A stretch of DNA of 64,000 nt from Ceratopteris richardii. Taxonomy: Eukaryota; Streptophyta; Polypodiopsida; Polypodiales; Pteridaceae. The translations under genes were made by a program, and so were the position numbers. Location: positions 143,767,200 through 143,831,199 of the forward strand of contig CM035439.1 in assembly GCA_020310875.1 (NCBI GenBank), in the 5' to 3' direction. A model generated the notes under the pieces. That model did not search any database. It was not told the DNA's origin and saw only the letters and a list, made by a program, of their open reading frames with translations. Below, piece by piece: positions 1 to 11,477 of this stretch (position 1 is its first letter; each line of letters starts with the position of its first letter).

Positions 1-3000
1 TGCCTTTAAAGTGTTATTTTCTGAAATTGCCTCATTTAAATCATCCACAAGTTCCTCGTTGGCTGACTCATGTATAAGGAAGTTCCAAGCTATGTGGAAA
101 TAACTCCACAAAAGGAAGTAAGCCCGAAGCTTTGCGGAAAGCTTCAAACTTCTCCCTAGGCAGAGCCTTTGTGAAAAGGTCTGCAATGTTCTCCTACGTG
201 GGCACATATGCCAAGTTGATCTCCCCAACAGAGAACCTGACATAGTGATAATGCACCTCAATGTGCTTAGTGCGAGAATGGAACGCAGGGTTCCTTGCAA
301 CTCCCAATGTGCTCTAATTGTCAGTGAAGATGGTGGTGGAAAAAGTCTGACCAACACCCAAATGAGCCATAAGGCTTCTGAGCCACACACACTCAACAGT
401 CGTTGTGAAAGCTGCCCTATACTCAGCCTCACAACTAGAAGTGGCCACAGTAGGCTGCTTCTTGCTCAACCAAGATATACATGAGCTACCAAGCATGAAG
501 CAAAAGCCACTAGTGGACACACGAGTGTCATAGCAACCAGCCTAATCAGAGTCAGAAAAAGCATGCAAATTTGGTGGTAGTGATCCCCCCTTGGGATAAA
601 ACAACCCAAATAGTCGAGTACCACTCAAATGGCAAAAGATTCGCTTAACTGCTTGCCAATGCTTGACTCCTAGGCAATGCATAAACCTGCTCATCTGTGA
701 TATAGCAAACTGAATATCTGGCCGAGTAATGCATAAGTAAATCAAGCATCCAACAGTCTGTTGATAAAGAACAGCATCAAATGCATCTCCAGCATCATGA
801 AGACTCAATCGTAAACCCATCTCCATAGGAGTGGCAATAGGCTTATAGTCTTCAAAGCCAAAATGTTGCAATAATGTGTCAATATATTTTGTTTTACACA
901 AAGCCATTCCACCATCAACTTGCATAAACTGAATGCCCAAATAGTGATGCAAGTGCCCCAAATCAGACATCTCAAATGAGGCATGCAAATCAGCCTTAAA
1001 ATCAGCAATATGCTTCTCAATAGGACCAGTGATCAGCATGTCATCAACATAGACAACAATGATCAAAAGCACATCATTAGCACACCTAACATATAAGGTG
1101 CTTTCAGTTGGACTGTTCTCAAAACCATGTGCAATCAGATAGGCATGTATCTTCTTATACCAAGCACGTGGTGCTTGCTTTAAACCATATAATGCCTTCT
1201 TTAACCTGTACACCTGGTTTTCATGCCCTTTCTGCACAAAGCCACGGGGCTGAAAAACATACACTTCTTCATGCAAGTCACCATTCAGAAATATTGTTTT
1301 AATGTCCAACTAATGTACATTCCAACCATGATGAGCTGCAAGTGCATAGATCCCAACTAATGTACATTCCAACCATGATGAGCTGCAAGTGCATAGATGC
1401 CCCGAGCAGTAGTCATATGGCATGTAGGTGCAAAGCTTTCATCAAAATCAATGCCTCTTTCCTGTGCATAACCCTTTGCAACAAGCCTAGCCTTATACCT
1501 GTCAACTGTACCATCCGGTTTACGCTTCAGCTTGTATACCCACATAGTGCCAATGGCCTTCTTGCATAGCATTCTTCATTATAGCATAGCTTGTATACAC
1601 ACTTAGTGCCAATGGCCTTCTTGCAAAGACCAAGTACCATTCTTCATTATAGCATCATATTGAGATTGCATAGCAATCATCCAATTTTTTGAATTTCGTG
1701 CTTCATCAAACGAAAAAAGCTCATTCTCATCACAGAGAATAGATGCAGCCATAGCATAGCAATCTGATGCAAAAGAGTCACTATGAGAGCCTCAACGAGT
1801 ACGATATCATAGAGGTGCATCTAATTTTTTGTCAAGCAAAGTCTACACCAGCCATTTTGGCATAGTTTTTGCTTGCTCAATATTAGGTCTCTCATCAACT
1901 AGTGCATCATGTAAATCTACATCAGAAATGGAATGATCTGCAGCATCACATGAAACCTACAAAGGCTGAGAAGTTGCTTCATTGGGACCAACACTAGACT
2001 GTCCACCTGGAAAAAGAGGCAGCAAAGTATCATACATGTCTTTGGAGCTAATAGATGTCTCCTTAGTACATGAAAGCAATGGCTGAATAGCATCTTCCAC
2101 AAAAACAACATCACGACTAACCAAATTGTGTTTAGTCTGTGGATGATACAGATGATAGCCTTTACTTTTAGAACTGTAGCCAACAAAAATACATTTTACT
2201 ACTTTATCATCCAATTTCTTGCGATGTTGTTCATGCACTAATGCATATGCCAAACAACCAAAAACACACAGATGAGCAACATATGGCTTGCGATCATGCC
2301 AAGCCTCATATGGAGTGATAGAATGTAGTGCTTTAGTGGGACACCTGTTCAGTACATATGTTGCACACATGACAACCTCAAGCGAGAAACTATGTGGTAA
2401 AGCCTGACTCTTGACCATGCACCTCGCCATCTCCATAAGTGACCTGTTCTTTCGTTCAGCAACTCCATTCTATTGAGGTGTATACGGCATTGTACACTGG
2501 TGTTTTAACCCACATTCAGCTAAAAATGCATTAAAATCAGAAGACATATATTCCCCATCTCAATCAGAACAGAGGGTGCCCATTTTACATGCTGAAAGAT
2601 TTTCAGCCAAAACAGAGAACTGTTTGAAGCACATGAACACTTCAGACTTTACCTTCAATGGATATACCCATGCATGCCTGGAAAAATCATCGATGAAAGT
2701 CATGAAGTAAAGATAATTCCCAAAAGAAGCTGTCTGCATAGGACCACAGACATCACTATGTACAAGCTGTAATTTGTGAGTAGCCCGAACTGAACCATCT
2801 TTTGGAAATGAAGAACGCTAAATTTTTCCCAAAATAAAGCCATCACAAACATGTTTTCTAGGTGCCTCAAGTTTGGGCAAAGAGGAGACCATTTCAGATT
2901 TCTGCAGGCATAGCAAACTAGCAAAATTTAGATCACCAAAGTGTGCATGCCAAAGCTTTGCATCTGACATAGCCTAAGAATCATTTACTACACTTGCCAA

Positions 3001-3216
3001 ATCATTTACAGATCTTTCATAGTCTATGAGCTTATACAACCCACGACATAAAATGCGAGAAGCAATAATCACATCGCCATTTGACAGATCATGAACTGTA
3101 CACCTGTCATCAACAAATTTCACAACCAAGCCAATCTTGGCTAATGCAGAAACTGATAACAGGTTCTTCTTGATCCTTGGCACAAACAAAATCTGACAAA
3201 GTGAAAGAACTACCAT
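1..3216 (-). pseudogene. copia integrase-RT-RNase H remnant of element A
   Basis: From high to low coordinates: the GAG-pre-integrase stretch, the integrase core (VHSDVCGPM near 2740, a second Asp next to a stop near 2560, VAERKNRS near 2440), then RT. RT contains WVYKLKRKPDGT near 1530, a complete YVDDMLITG catalytic box near 1040 and LKQAPRAWY. RNase H with KHIEVHYHY runs into 1-250. In-frame stops occur in integrase, between integrase and RT, and in the RNase H tail. Two short local duplications break RT at 1309-1398 and 1550-1650. It is clearly a copia pol by order and motifs, and is non-functional. Confidence 0.88.
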
Positions 3217-4420
3217 CAGCAGTAGTCAAAATGATCTTACCAACTCCCATAATAGGATAAGAGGAGTTTTTGGCGCATGTAACAATATTCCCTGTAGGGG
3301 CAGGCTCAAGTGAAGAGAAGAAACTGCACTGCGAGGTAATATGTTTGGTCGACCCATTGTCAAAATACCAAACATCTGAGTTAACTGTAGACATGCACTG
3401 CTCATGAGAAGATGGTTCAAGACTGCAAACAGTAGTAAACGCCCATTCTTCTTCCTGCACAAGATTAGCAGACTCTGTTTTTGGTGTAGAGGCCTCTGCA
3501 ACAACCATTCCAGCCTCTTTCTTCTTTGCCTCTTTAGCAGCGAGTTTTGGATAGTTCTTTATGATATGATCATTCCCTTTACAGTACTTACAAAACAATT
3601 TCTGCTTTTCTGGTTTCTTCTCATCTTTATCTTCCTTCTTCGAATGTGCAGAATTAGCATATTTTTGCTTACTAATCGAAGAGCTCCATTTTCCTTTGCC
3701 CTTCTGACTAGCCAGGAAAGCTTGATCTGCAACTCGCATAATGGACCTGTTCTGCCTGGACTGATCTTCCTACAATCAAACAAAGACTAACTCCTCAAAT
3801 GATAAGGCATTTGGATTGCCTTTCATCATCAACCGAAGAGTAGAAGCACAACTCTGATATGAATCAGGAAGACCATTCAGAACCATTTGCACAAATGAGC
3901 TATCTAGTATAACCTCATCAGCAGAAATCAACTATTCCTTCAAGTCTTTGATCTTCCTTAGGAAACTATCCATAGAATGACCTTCATTCATGTGTGCAAT
4001 CTCCAATTGTTTTCAGAGGTAAGCAACACGAGCCTCATTTCTAGCTTGGTACAATGTGGTAAGTGTATCCCGAGCATCCTTACCTGCTCTACAAGAGTGA
4101 ATGTGAGGAATAATGGCATGTTTGAAAGACAAAGCTATCAATGCATGTGCCTCGGCATCTCTACTATCCTAGTGAATCTGCTCTGGAGTAGGTGGAATAT
4201 GTAGAATATCATCATCTTTCACACCTTCTGCGTCAGCTTCAGCACGTGCAGTTGTAATAGTTGCAGGTGTGATAAGACCTTTTTCGACACCCTGCACAAT
4301 GTTCCACAGTCCTTTTGCAACCAACACATGTCGCATCATATAAACCCATAACGGGTAGTTGGTACCATCCAACTTATCCTCAACAACCAACATACGGAAT
4401 ACATCATTGCTTTCAGCCAT
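3110..4420 (-). pseudogene. copia gag and protease region of element A
   Basis: The reading starts at an ATG at 4418-4420 (MAESNDVFRML), followed by the copia gag motif LDGTNYPLWVYMMRH. The nucleocapsid segment near 3560-3600 has a CCHC-like knuckle, C-KY-C-KGND-H, but the fourth zinc ligand is Tyr. The protease motif at about 3340-3370 reads YFDNGSTKH instead of the usual D-S-G. Several frames are needed to connect gag and protease, so the gene is inactive. The function of the family is known (virion capsid, nucleocapsid and polyprotein protease); the decay is seen directly. Confidence 0.85.
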
Positions 4421-4706
4421 GGCCGGTGACTAAAATACCTTGATGCAAAAAATTGATTGTATCTCAAAAAGTTGAACAGAACTACCCAGATGAATTATGA
4501 TAGACCTGTAGCACACTTTGAGACGCTTATACTAGGGAACAGAAACTGGTATATACCTTTGGCACAAAAAGACAAAATAGCATGCACAAGCACTACGATA
4601 GTGCGTTCAGAGGCCAAAACACGTTGAGTATGCTCACCAAAATTCGTGCGATTCTGAGACTGGAAATGGAGGAGTATCGACGGCGCCCTAGATGAAGCAA
4701 CGACCT

Positions 4707-4718
4707 GCTTTGATACCA
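4707..4718 (-). other. primer-binding site of copia A
   Basis: The minus strand reads TGGTATCAAAGC, one base different from the initiator tRNA-Met 3' complement TGGTATCAGAGC commonly used by plant copia elements. It lies two bases inside the LTR end at 4721. Confidence 0.8.
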
Positions 4719-4720
4719 AT

Positions 4721-4926
4721 TGTTGGAGTTAGATATCTGCAGAAGCACGGGAACAGCACAAGGAAGAAGAAGAAGCTTGAAGCACAACAAGAATGTACAA
4801 AGATAAGTAGCCCATTAGGGCAATAGGTGTATATATAACACGAGGGAAAAAACCTCCTAAAGAGGGAAAAAAGTGCCCCGGCGGTCCTAGTGTGTTCACA
4901 CATATCACTACCTAAATATATCAACA
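4721..4926 (-). repeat. 5' LTR of copia A (206 bp)
   Basis: On the minus strand it begins TGTTGATATATTTAGG and ends CTCCAACA, directly followed by a 2-nt spacer and the primer site. A TATATATA box lies near 4830-4840. The same LTR, interrupted, occurs in element C (35008-36787) and begins again at 63930. Its short length is typical of one class of plant copia elements. Confidence 0.85.
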
Positions 4927-5098
4927 CATATCTGAAAATAATAGTAAATCCCCATTCTTCATTCTGCACAAGATTAGCAAAATCTTTTTTAGATGTAGAG
5001 GCCTCTACAAGAACCATTCTAGCCTCTTTTTTCTTTGCCTCTTTTGTAGCCAATCTTGGAAAAATCTTTATGACATGATCATTTCCTTTACAACCTTT
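4927..5098 (-). pseudogene. copia gag nucleocapsid scrap (host of element A)
   Basis: The minus-strand reading gives GCKGNDHVIK followed by LATKEAKKKEAR, matching the nucleocapsid segment of elements A and C. The final zinc ligand is Phe. It ends exactly at the 5' LTR of A, so it is probably the target gag into which A inserted. Only about 170 bases remain. Bases 5099-5138 after it show nothing recognisable. Confidence 0.7.
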
Positions 5099-5138
5099 TG
5101 CTATTTTGCTACACCTATAGAAATCTAAAATAGTGTCT

Positions 5139-7825
5139 TTTCTGCGCAAACTTGAGGCACCTTGTAAACATGTCTATGGAGGCTATATTTTGGGCAAAAT
5201 GTAGCGTTCCTCCTTCTGAAAAGATGGTTCAATATGTGCTGCTCAAAAACTGTAGCTTGTTCATAGTGACATTTGTGGTCCTATGCAAACACCTTCTTTT
5301 GGGAACTACCCTTACTTCATGACTTTCATTGATGTTTTTTCTAGGCATGCATGGGTATGTCCATTGAAAGAAAAGTCTAAAGTGTTTATGTGCTTCAAAC
5401 AGTTTTTGGTTTTTGTTGAAAATCTATTAGCATGTAAAATGAACACCCTCCATTCTGATAGGGGGGGAGGGTATATGTGTTCTAAATTGAATGCATTTCT
5501 AACTCAATGTGGGATAAAGCATCAATGCACAGTGCCATATACACCTCAATAGAATGAAGTTGTAGAAAGAAAGAATAGGTCCCTCATGGAGATTGCAAGG
5601 TGTATGATGAAGAGTCAAGCTTTACCACATAGTTTATTTCTTGAGGTTGTCATGTATGCAGCATATGTACTTATTACGTGTCCCACTAAGTTACTATAGT
5701 ATATCACTCCATATGAGGCATGGCATGGTTGCAAGCCATCTGTTGCTCACCTGTGTGTCTTTGGTTGTCTAGCATATGCATTAGTGCTTGAGCAACAACA
5801 CAGGAAATCGGATGATAAAGTAGTGATATGTATTATTATTGGGTACAGTTCTAAAAGCAAAGGCTATCATCTATACCATCCAAAGACTAAACACATTTTG
5901 GTTATCTGTGATGTTGTTTCTGTGGAAGATGCAATTCATCCATTACTTTCATGTACTAAGTAGTAAGGAGACACCAATTAGCTCCAAAGATGTGTATGAC
6001 ACTTTGCTACCTCTCTTTACAGGTGGACAGCCTTATGCTGGTCCAAATGAGGCAATTTGTTAGCCTTTGTAGGTTCCACATGATGATGCAAATCATTCCA
6101 TTTTAGATGCAGATTTGCATGACATAGTTGTTGATGAGAGGTCTGGTATAGAGGAGGTGAAAACTATGCCTAAATAGCTAGTGCTGACTTTGTGAGATAG
6201 CAATTAGATGCACCTCTATCATATCATACTTGTTCATGCTCTCATAGTGCTTCTTCTACATCAATTTGCTATGTTATGGGTGCCTCTAGTCTTTGTGATG
6301 AGAATGACCATGTTTTGTTTGATAAAGCACAAAATCCAAAAAATTGGATGGCTTCATTCAATTAGAATATGATGATATTATGAATTGGTGTCTAATATTT
6401 ATGTGGCTTGCCTCCTAGCAAGATGACCATTGGCACTTAGTGTGTATACAAGCTGAAGTGTAAGCTTGATGGAACAATTGATAGGTATAAGGCAAGGCTT
6501 GTTGCAAAAGATTTTGCTCAAGGAATCGGCATTGATTTTGATGAGACCTTTGCTCCTACATGCCAAATGACTATTTTCCATAACATGTATGCACTTATAG
6601 CTCATCATGGTTGGAATGTACATTAGGTGGACATGAGAACTACATTTTTGAATGGTGACTTGCATGAAGAAGTATATGCTTTTCAGCCCCGTGGCTTTGT
6701 GCATAATGGGCATGAAAACAAAGTGTGTAGGTTGAAAAAGGCATCATATGGTTTGAAGCAAGCACCACGTGCTTGGTACGAAGAGATACATGCCTACTTG
6801 GTTGCACATGGTTTTGACAATAGTCCAACTAAGAGCTCACTTATGTGTTAAGCATGCAAATGGTGTGCTTATGATCATTGTTGTCTATGTTGAACTAGAT
6901 CTAATGAGAAGCATATTACTGATTTTAAGGTTGACTTACATGCCTCATTTGAGATGTCAGATTTTGGACATTTGCATCATTATTTAGGCATTCAATTTAT
7001 GCAAATCAAGAATAATTTTGTGTCAAACAAGATATATTAACACATTATTGGAGCATTTTGGCCTTGAAGATTGCAAATCTACTGCTAGTCCTATGGAAAC
7101 AAGTTTAGGATTGAGTCTCCATGATGTTAAAGAAGCATTTAATGTTGTTCTCTATCAGCAAGTTGTTGGATGCTTGATTTACTTATGCATTACTCGGCCA
7201 AATATTCAGCTTTCTATCTCACAAATGAGCAGTTTTATGCATTGCCCATGTGTCAAGCATTGGTAGGCAGTTAAGCACATCTTTCGATACTTGAGTGGTA
7301 CCCAGGTACTTGGATTATTTTATCCCAAGGGGGGATCATTACTACCAAATTTACATGCTTTTTTTAATCTGAATGGGCTAGTTGTTATGACACTTGTGTG
7401 TCCACTAGTGGTTTTTTCTTCATGTTTGGTAGCTCATGCATATCTTGGTTGAGCAAGAATTAGCCTATTGTAGCCACTTCTAGTTGTGAGGCTAATTATT
7501 GGGCAGCTTTCACAATGTCTATTGAGTGTGTGTGGCTCAGATGCCTTATGGCTGAGCTGGGTGTTGTTCAATCTTCTGCCACCACCATCTTTATGGAGAT
7601 TCAGAATGCATTAGTAGTAGCAAGGAACCCTGTGTTCCATGCTCGCACTAAACACATTGAGGTGCACTATCATTATGTCAAGAAGATGTTCTCTATTGGA
7701 GAGATCAGTTTGGCATATGTGCCCACATAGGAGAACATTTTCAACCTTTTCACAAAGGCTCTCCCTAGGGAGAAGTTTGAAGCTTTCTCCAAAGCTTTGG
7801 GCTTAATTCTTTTTTGTTGGTGCAT
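5139..7825 (+). pseudogene. Ty1/copia pol fragment B (integrase-RT-RNase H)
   Basis: A plus-strand relative of element A lacking LTR, gag and protease. Integrase: HSDICGPM near 5265, FMTFIDVFSRHAW, then LHSDRGGGYM near 5455 and VVERKNRS near 5565. RT: YKLKCKLDGTID near 6445 and [10 protein letters not shown] near 6755, but the YVDD box has been lost (VVYVELD near 6885). RNase H: KHIEVHYHYVK near 7650. Multiple stops and frameshifts. It lies head to head with element A. The 3' end merges near 7825 into a different LTR (element G), so it is truncated there too. Confidence 0.85.
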
Positions 7826-8798
7826 TTTACCCAAGCCTACATACTTGATATGATTTGATTTATGTTCATTTGTAGTCATATTTGTAGACATATGAACACC
7901 TCTTGTAAAAGAGTATATTTTATCTCTTGGAATTGTGAAAGAAAGAATGGCTTAAGTCATCCATGATGTAAAAAGGAAAAGTGTGGCTCCAACAATCGAG
8001 AACCACGAATCCATCAGCTGAGAGAATATTTCCTAATTCTTAGCATCACTTTTAGGTGAAGTTAGTTGAATTCAAATTCAAACCTACCTCCAAAAGTAGC
8101 TATAAAAAGAGCAACAAGGAAGTCACCATAGGAGAGCTTGATTTGTGTCGGCTTCATGTTCATTTGTAGAGATTGAAGAGCTTACTCCATAGCTCTATCA
8201 TTCTACTCCCATTGTGCAAGTATTCATTTACAATGTGGTTGTAATTAAAGCTCATATCTTGGGATATACATATTCTTTTTCATAGTTTTAAGTTGCATTA
8301 GATTGCTTTCTAATTCTAGCTCACAAAACTCCATGGTCACTCGATTTACCATTTGTGAGAAATCTCTGTTTTACTGCTCACTGGTCAATCTCTACAGAGC
8401 CCCGAAAATGGAAGGAGTGTCCAGATTTTGTTAAAACTTGTTCTCAGTGCTCAGTTGATCAATTGAAGTGTTTTAACTTGGAGTAGCAATCTATCTAAGT
8501 CTATGTGATATGTCCAAAAGGAATTTTTCTAATTCCTACCAAGTTGAGAGCACTATTCATATTTTCTAGTAGGTGTATGTACAAAAATAGCAAGTTTTGG
8601 GAGCTAGTCCTTTTGCAACTAGTCTATCTTGACTCAAGCTTTTGAGATACTTGTTCCAAAGCACTTGGGTGATTTTTTTGTGGACTTAGGAAGCTCAAAG
8701 GGTCTACTAGCCAACTCTGAAGTCTCAATTGGCTGGTGTGAATCTGGTTGTAGCAGCATCAACTCATCTTTGGATTGCATCCACCATCTCTCTTCACA
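7826..8798 (+). repeat. 5' LTR of copia G
   Basis: The right end is fixed by TCTTCACA at 8791-8798, one spacer base and the primer site. The left end is approximate. Blocks in common with the element D LTR include CCTCTTGTAA, CACGAATC and the terminal CTCTTCACA. A TATA-like box, TATAAAAAG, lies at 8101-8109. This explains the non-coding stretch between the two pol fragments. Confidence 0.65.
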
Positions 8799-8799
8799 G

Positions 8800-8811
8800 T
8801 GGTATCAAAGC
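8800..8811 (+). other. primer-binding site of copia G
   Basis: TGGTATCAAAGC lies one base after the LTR end, matching the initiator tRNA-Met type site with one mismatch. Confidence 0.8.
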
Positions 8812-8824
8812 ATAGTAAATCAAC

Positions 8825-9603
8825 ATGGGAGATGGATTTCCATCAACAAATTGACAAATTGGATAGAAAAAACTACCCATAATGGTCTCTAAGGATGGAG
8901 GCTTATCTTCAAGGGAGGAATCCATTTGGATACACATCTGGAGATGAAGCTATGCCAACCATGAGGAACAAAGGGCAACCATCACATGAAGAAGAGGAAA
9001 GACTTTCAAATTGGTGTTCAAAGGATGCACTTGCAAGGTCCTATATTCGAAACTCAATCTCTGATTTTTACCTCATGTCAAGGGATGCAAGACATCAAGA
9101 GAGACTTGGAATGCACTTGCTTCTTTCTTTTCCTCCAACACTCGAGCAAGGAAGAACCAATTGTGGATGGAGTTCACAACAATGAAGAAAAGCCCCAAGC
9201 AGAGTGTGACTGATTATGTCACAAAGATGAAGGAGATTTCAAATCAACTTGGAAGCATTGGAGAGGTGATTGAAGAGGAAGAAATCATAAATGGAATCAA
9301 AGCAGATGACAAGTGGGATTCCTTCACAATATCCATGGATTTGTACATGGATATGCATGTACCCGACCTCAACACACTCATGGGCCAACTCTTCACTCAT
9401 GAAGCAAAGATTAGCAAAGGTGATGAGTCCTCAAGAGGTAATCAAACTTTTGCTTTATATTCTAATAAACCTAAGGTCAAGGACAAGTCAAAGAATAAGA
9501 AGAATGAAGATGAAGGTAGCTCTTTCCAAGCAAACATTGCAGGTAGAGGAAGAGCTAGAGGAAGATGTAGAAGTGGAAAGATGGAGAATATGTTGAAGAC
9601 CTG
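8825..9603 (+). pseudogene. copia gag of element G, frameshifted
   Basis: It opens at ATG 8825 with MGDGFPST and the gag motif DKL-(D/E)-R-x-NYP spread over two frames. It continues with WSLRMEAYLQGR, WCSKDALARSY and, after another frameshift, the UBN2-like core DYVTKMKEISNQLG and MDLYMDMHVPDLN. It ends in a basic, Gly/Arg-rich stretch (GRGRARGRCR) and a TGA. The CCHC knuckle and protease are missing, apparently deleted at about 9600, where the sequence jumps to the pre-integrase segment. At least two frameshifts inactivate it. Confidence 0.82.
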
Positions 9604-11138
9604 AGGCAAGGCTTTAGAAGGATTTCCAAAGGAGAAAAGATAGGAAGGCTTTTCACTTTTGAAGTGGAAGATACAAAGAACTTAGCTTCATTTAGCTATG
9701 GATCTCAAACTCTCACAGAGTTGGAGATATTGCACAAAAGGCTTGCTCACATTGGTGAGAGGACACTCAAACAAATTTGTAGGGACCAAAGTGTACTTGG
9801 TTTGCCTAATATCACAAGGCAACACATGATTTATAAGTGTGAAGCTTGTCAATTCGGCAAGGCTCATAGACAACCTTTCAATAGGAAGGGATATGTGTAT
9901 CAAAATCTTTTGGATCTAGTGCACACAAATGTGTGGGGTCCTAGTAAGGAGCCATTTATATCAGGCTCAAGATATTATGTGTCTTTGATAGATGATTGTG
10001 GCAGGTGGACCATTCCGTTTTTCATGAAGCACAAGGATGAAGTTTCTAATTGCTTTAAGAAGTATGTTGCTCTTGTTGAAAACCAAACAGGTAGGACTTT
10101 GAAAAGACTCAAATTAGATGGTGGAGGAGAATTCTTCTCTTTTGGATTTGATGCCTACTTGCAGGAAAGAGGCATTAAAAGGGAAGTCACTACAAGATAT
10201 TCACCCAAACTCAATGGTGTAGCAGAGAGGAGAAACAGAGCTATTGTTGAAGCCGCAAGGTCCATGCTCAATGAAAAAGCATTGCCAAACTACCTATGGG
10301 TAGAGGTTGTTTCTACAACCACATATCTCAATGTAATTTTTATGAGAAAAACTCATGGTTTGATGATGACAGGAAAGTGTAGCTGCCTTATGACTTGGAT
10401 GAAGATTTTCCATCACTTCAACCAAAGGAGCCAAAGAAAATTGAAGAAAGTGATTCAAAGATTGACCTAGAAGACTTGGAAAGACTAAATCTATGGAAGA
10501 GCAAAGGTAAAGCAAAGATGCAAGATGCTACATATGGACCCAGGAGCTCACATAAACCATGTAGAAGGTCTTCAAGGGAGAAGAAGAAACCATAGAGGTA
10601 TGGTTATGATACTTCTTTGGTCACCAAGCACTCAATCTAGATTGCAAAGGATTCAACCAATGAAGAACCTACCACATTTGAAGAAGCACAAAGCAAGAAA
10701 GCTTGGAGAGATGCAATGGATGAAGAAATGGAAGCCTTGAAGGAGAATGACACTTGGGAGCTTGTACCTAACAAGCCATTTATGAAGGTAACTCGATCTC
10801 CATGGATATACAAAATCAAGAGGAATCCAAATGGAAGTATAAATAGACATAAAGCAAGGTTAGTTGCTAAAGGGTTTGCTCAAATCCATGGTATTGATTA
10901 TGAGGAGACTTTCTCTCCTATAGCAAAAATGCCTACAATTAGGGTTCTCATTAGTCTTGCTGCATCTAGAAATTGGAAGCTCTATCAAGTTGATGTAAAG
11001 AATGCTTTCTTAAATGGATGGATTTCTGAAGTGTATATGGCACAACCTCCTAGATATGAGGATGCACATCATCCTAACTATGTATGCAAATTAAAGAAAG
11101 CCTTGTATGGATTGAAGCAAGCTCCAAGAGCTTGGAAT
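9604..11138 (+). pseudogene. copia integrase and partial RT of element G
   Basis: The integrase zinc-binding module reads HKRLAHIGERTLKQ ... CEACQFGKAH (9735-9870). The core has VHTNVWGPS near 9930 (first Asp replaced by Asn), LKLDGGGEFF near 10110 and NGVAERRNR near 10215. Deletion and frameshift near 10350 remove part of the integrase C-terminus. RT begins near 10716 with [14 protein letters not shown], then YKIKRNPNG and [10 protein letters not shown], and stops at LKQAPRAWN before the catalytic YVDD box. Truncated and non-functional. Confidence 0.85.
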
Positions 11139-11398
11139 TGTTCACTATGCAAGTAAACATGTCAGTATTTGCAGTTTTATGAGATTTTGACATTGGTCAT
11201 ATGCTCATTTTGTAGAGGATACTTAGGCAAAATTTTTCCAAAATTCTGGTTTTGTCAACTATATAGTGGTCGAATTACTCCTTAATACACTTATTGGTGT
11301 GAGCACATTTATTCTCACATACTCCGTTTGGTTGTTCATTACTGTTCTTTAATTCATTTTTCTGGGAAGACTGTTGAATTCTCTCCTAGAATCTAACA
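11139..11398 (+). repeat. possible 5' LTR of copia H
   Basis: The stretch starts TGTTCACTATGC exactly where element G coding breaks off, and ends CTAACA followed by CTTGGTC. That order resembles an LTR end plus a decayed primer site. No second copy exists in the window to confirm it. Bases 11399-11477 would be untranslated leader. Confidence 0.35.
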
Positions 11399-11477
11399 CT
11401 TGGTCATCCTTCTTTGAGCCGTAGTGGGGTTTGGGCTCTTCTAGCTCCATTATCATTCTATTCAGTTCTCTACCATC

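Larger units (their letters stand above)
1..4926 (-). mobile_element. Ty1/copia element A, degenerate, 3' end beyond window
   Basis: Minus-strand copia element read as 5' LTR (4721-4926), primer site, gag, protease, integrase, RT and RNase H, in the copia order. Its 3' LTR would lie left of base 1. Several stops and frameshifts interrupt the polyprotein, so it is dead. It shares family-level sequence with element B (5139-7825), element C (35008 onward) and the scrap at 4927-5098. The outer end at 4926 lies directly against a gag fragment of the same family, so A appears to have inserted into a relative. The TSD cannot be checked because the other end is outside the window. Confidence 0.9.
7826..11138 (+). 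mobile_element. Ty1/copia element G, 3'-truncated
   Basis: Plus-strand copia of the same family as element D: an LTR ending CATCTCTCTTCACA, primer site, gag, then integrase and the first half of RT. Coding stops inside RT after LKQAPRAWN at about 11135, where sequence of element H begins. No 3' LTR is found. The 5' boundary with fragment B is uncertain by about 20 bases. Confidence 0.8.

Noticed and set aside
4688-5149. ORF running from the LTR of A into the adjoining gag scrap
   Set aside because: It crosses an LTR boundary; only the 4927-5098 portion is real gag sequence.
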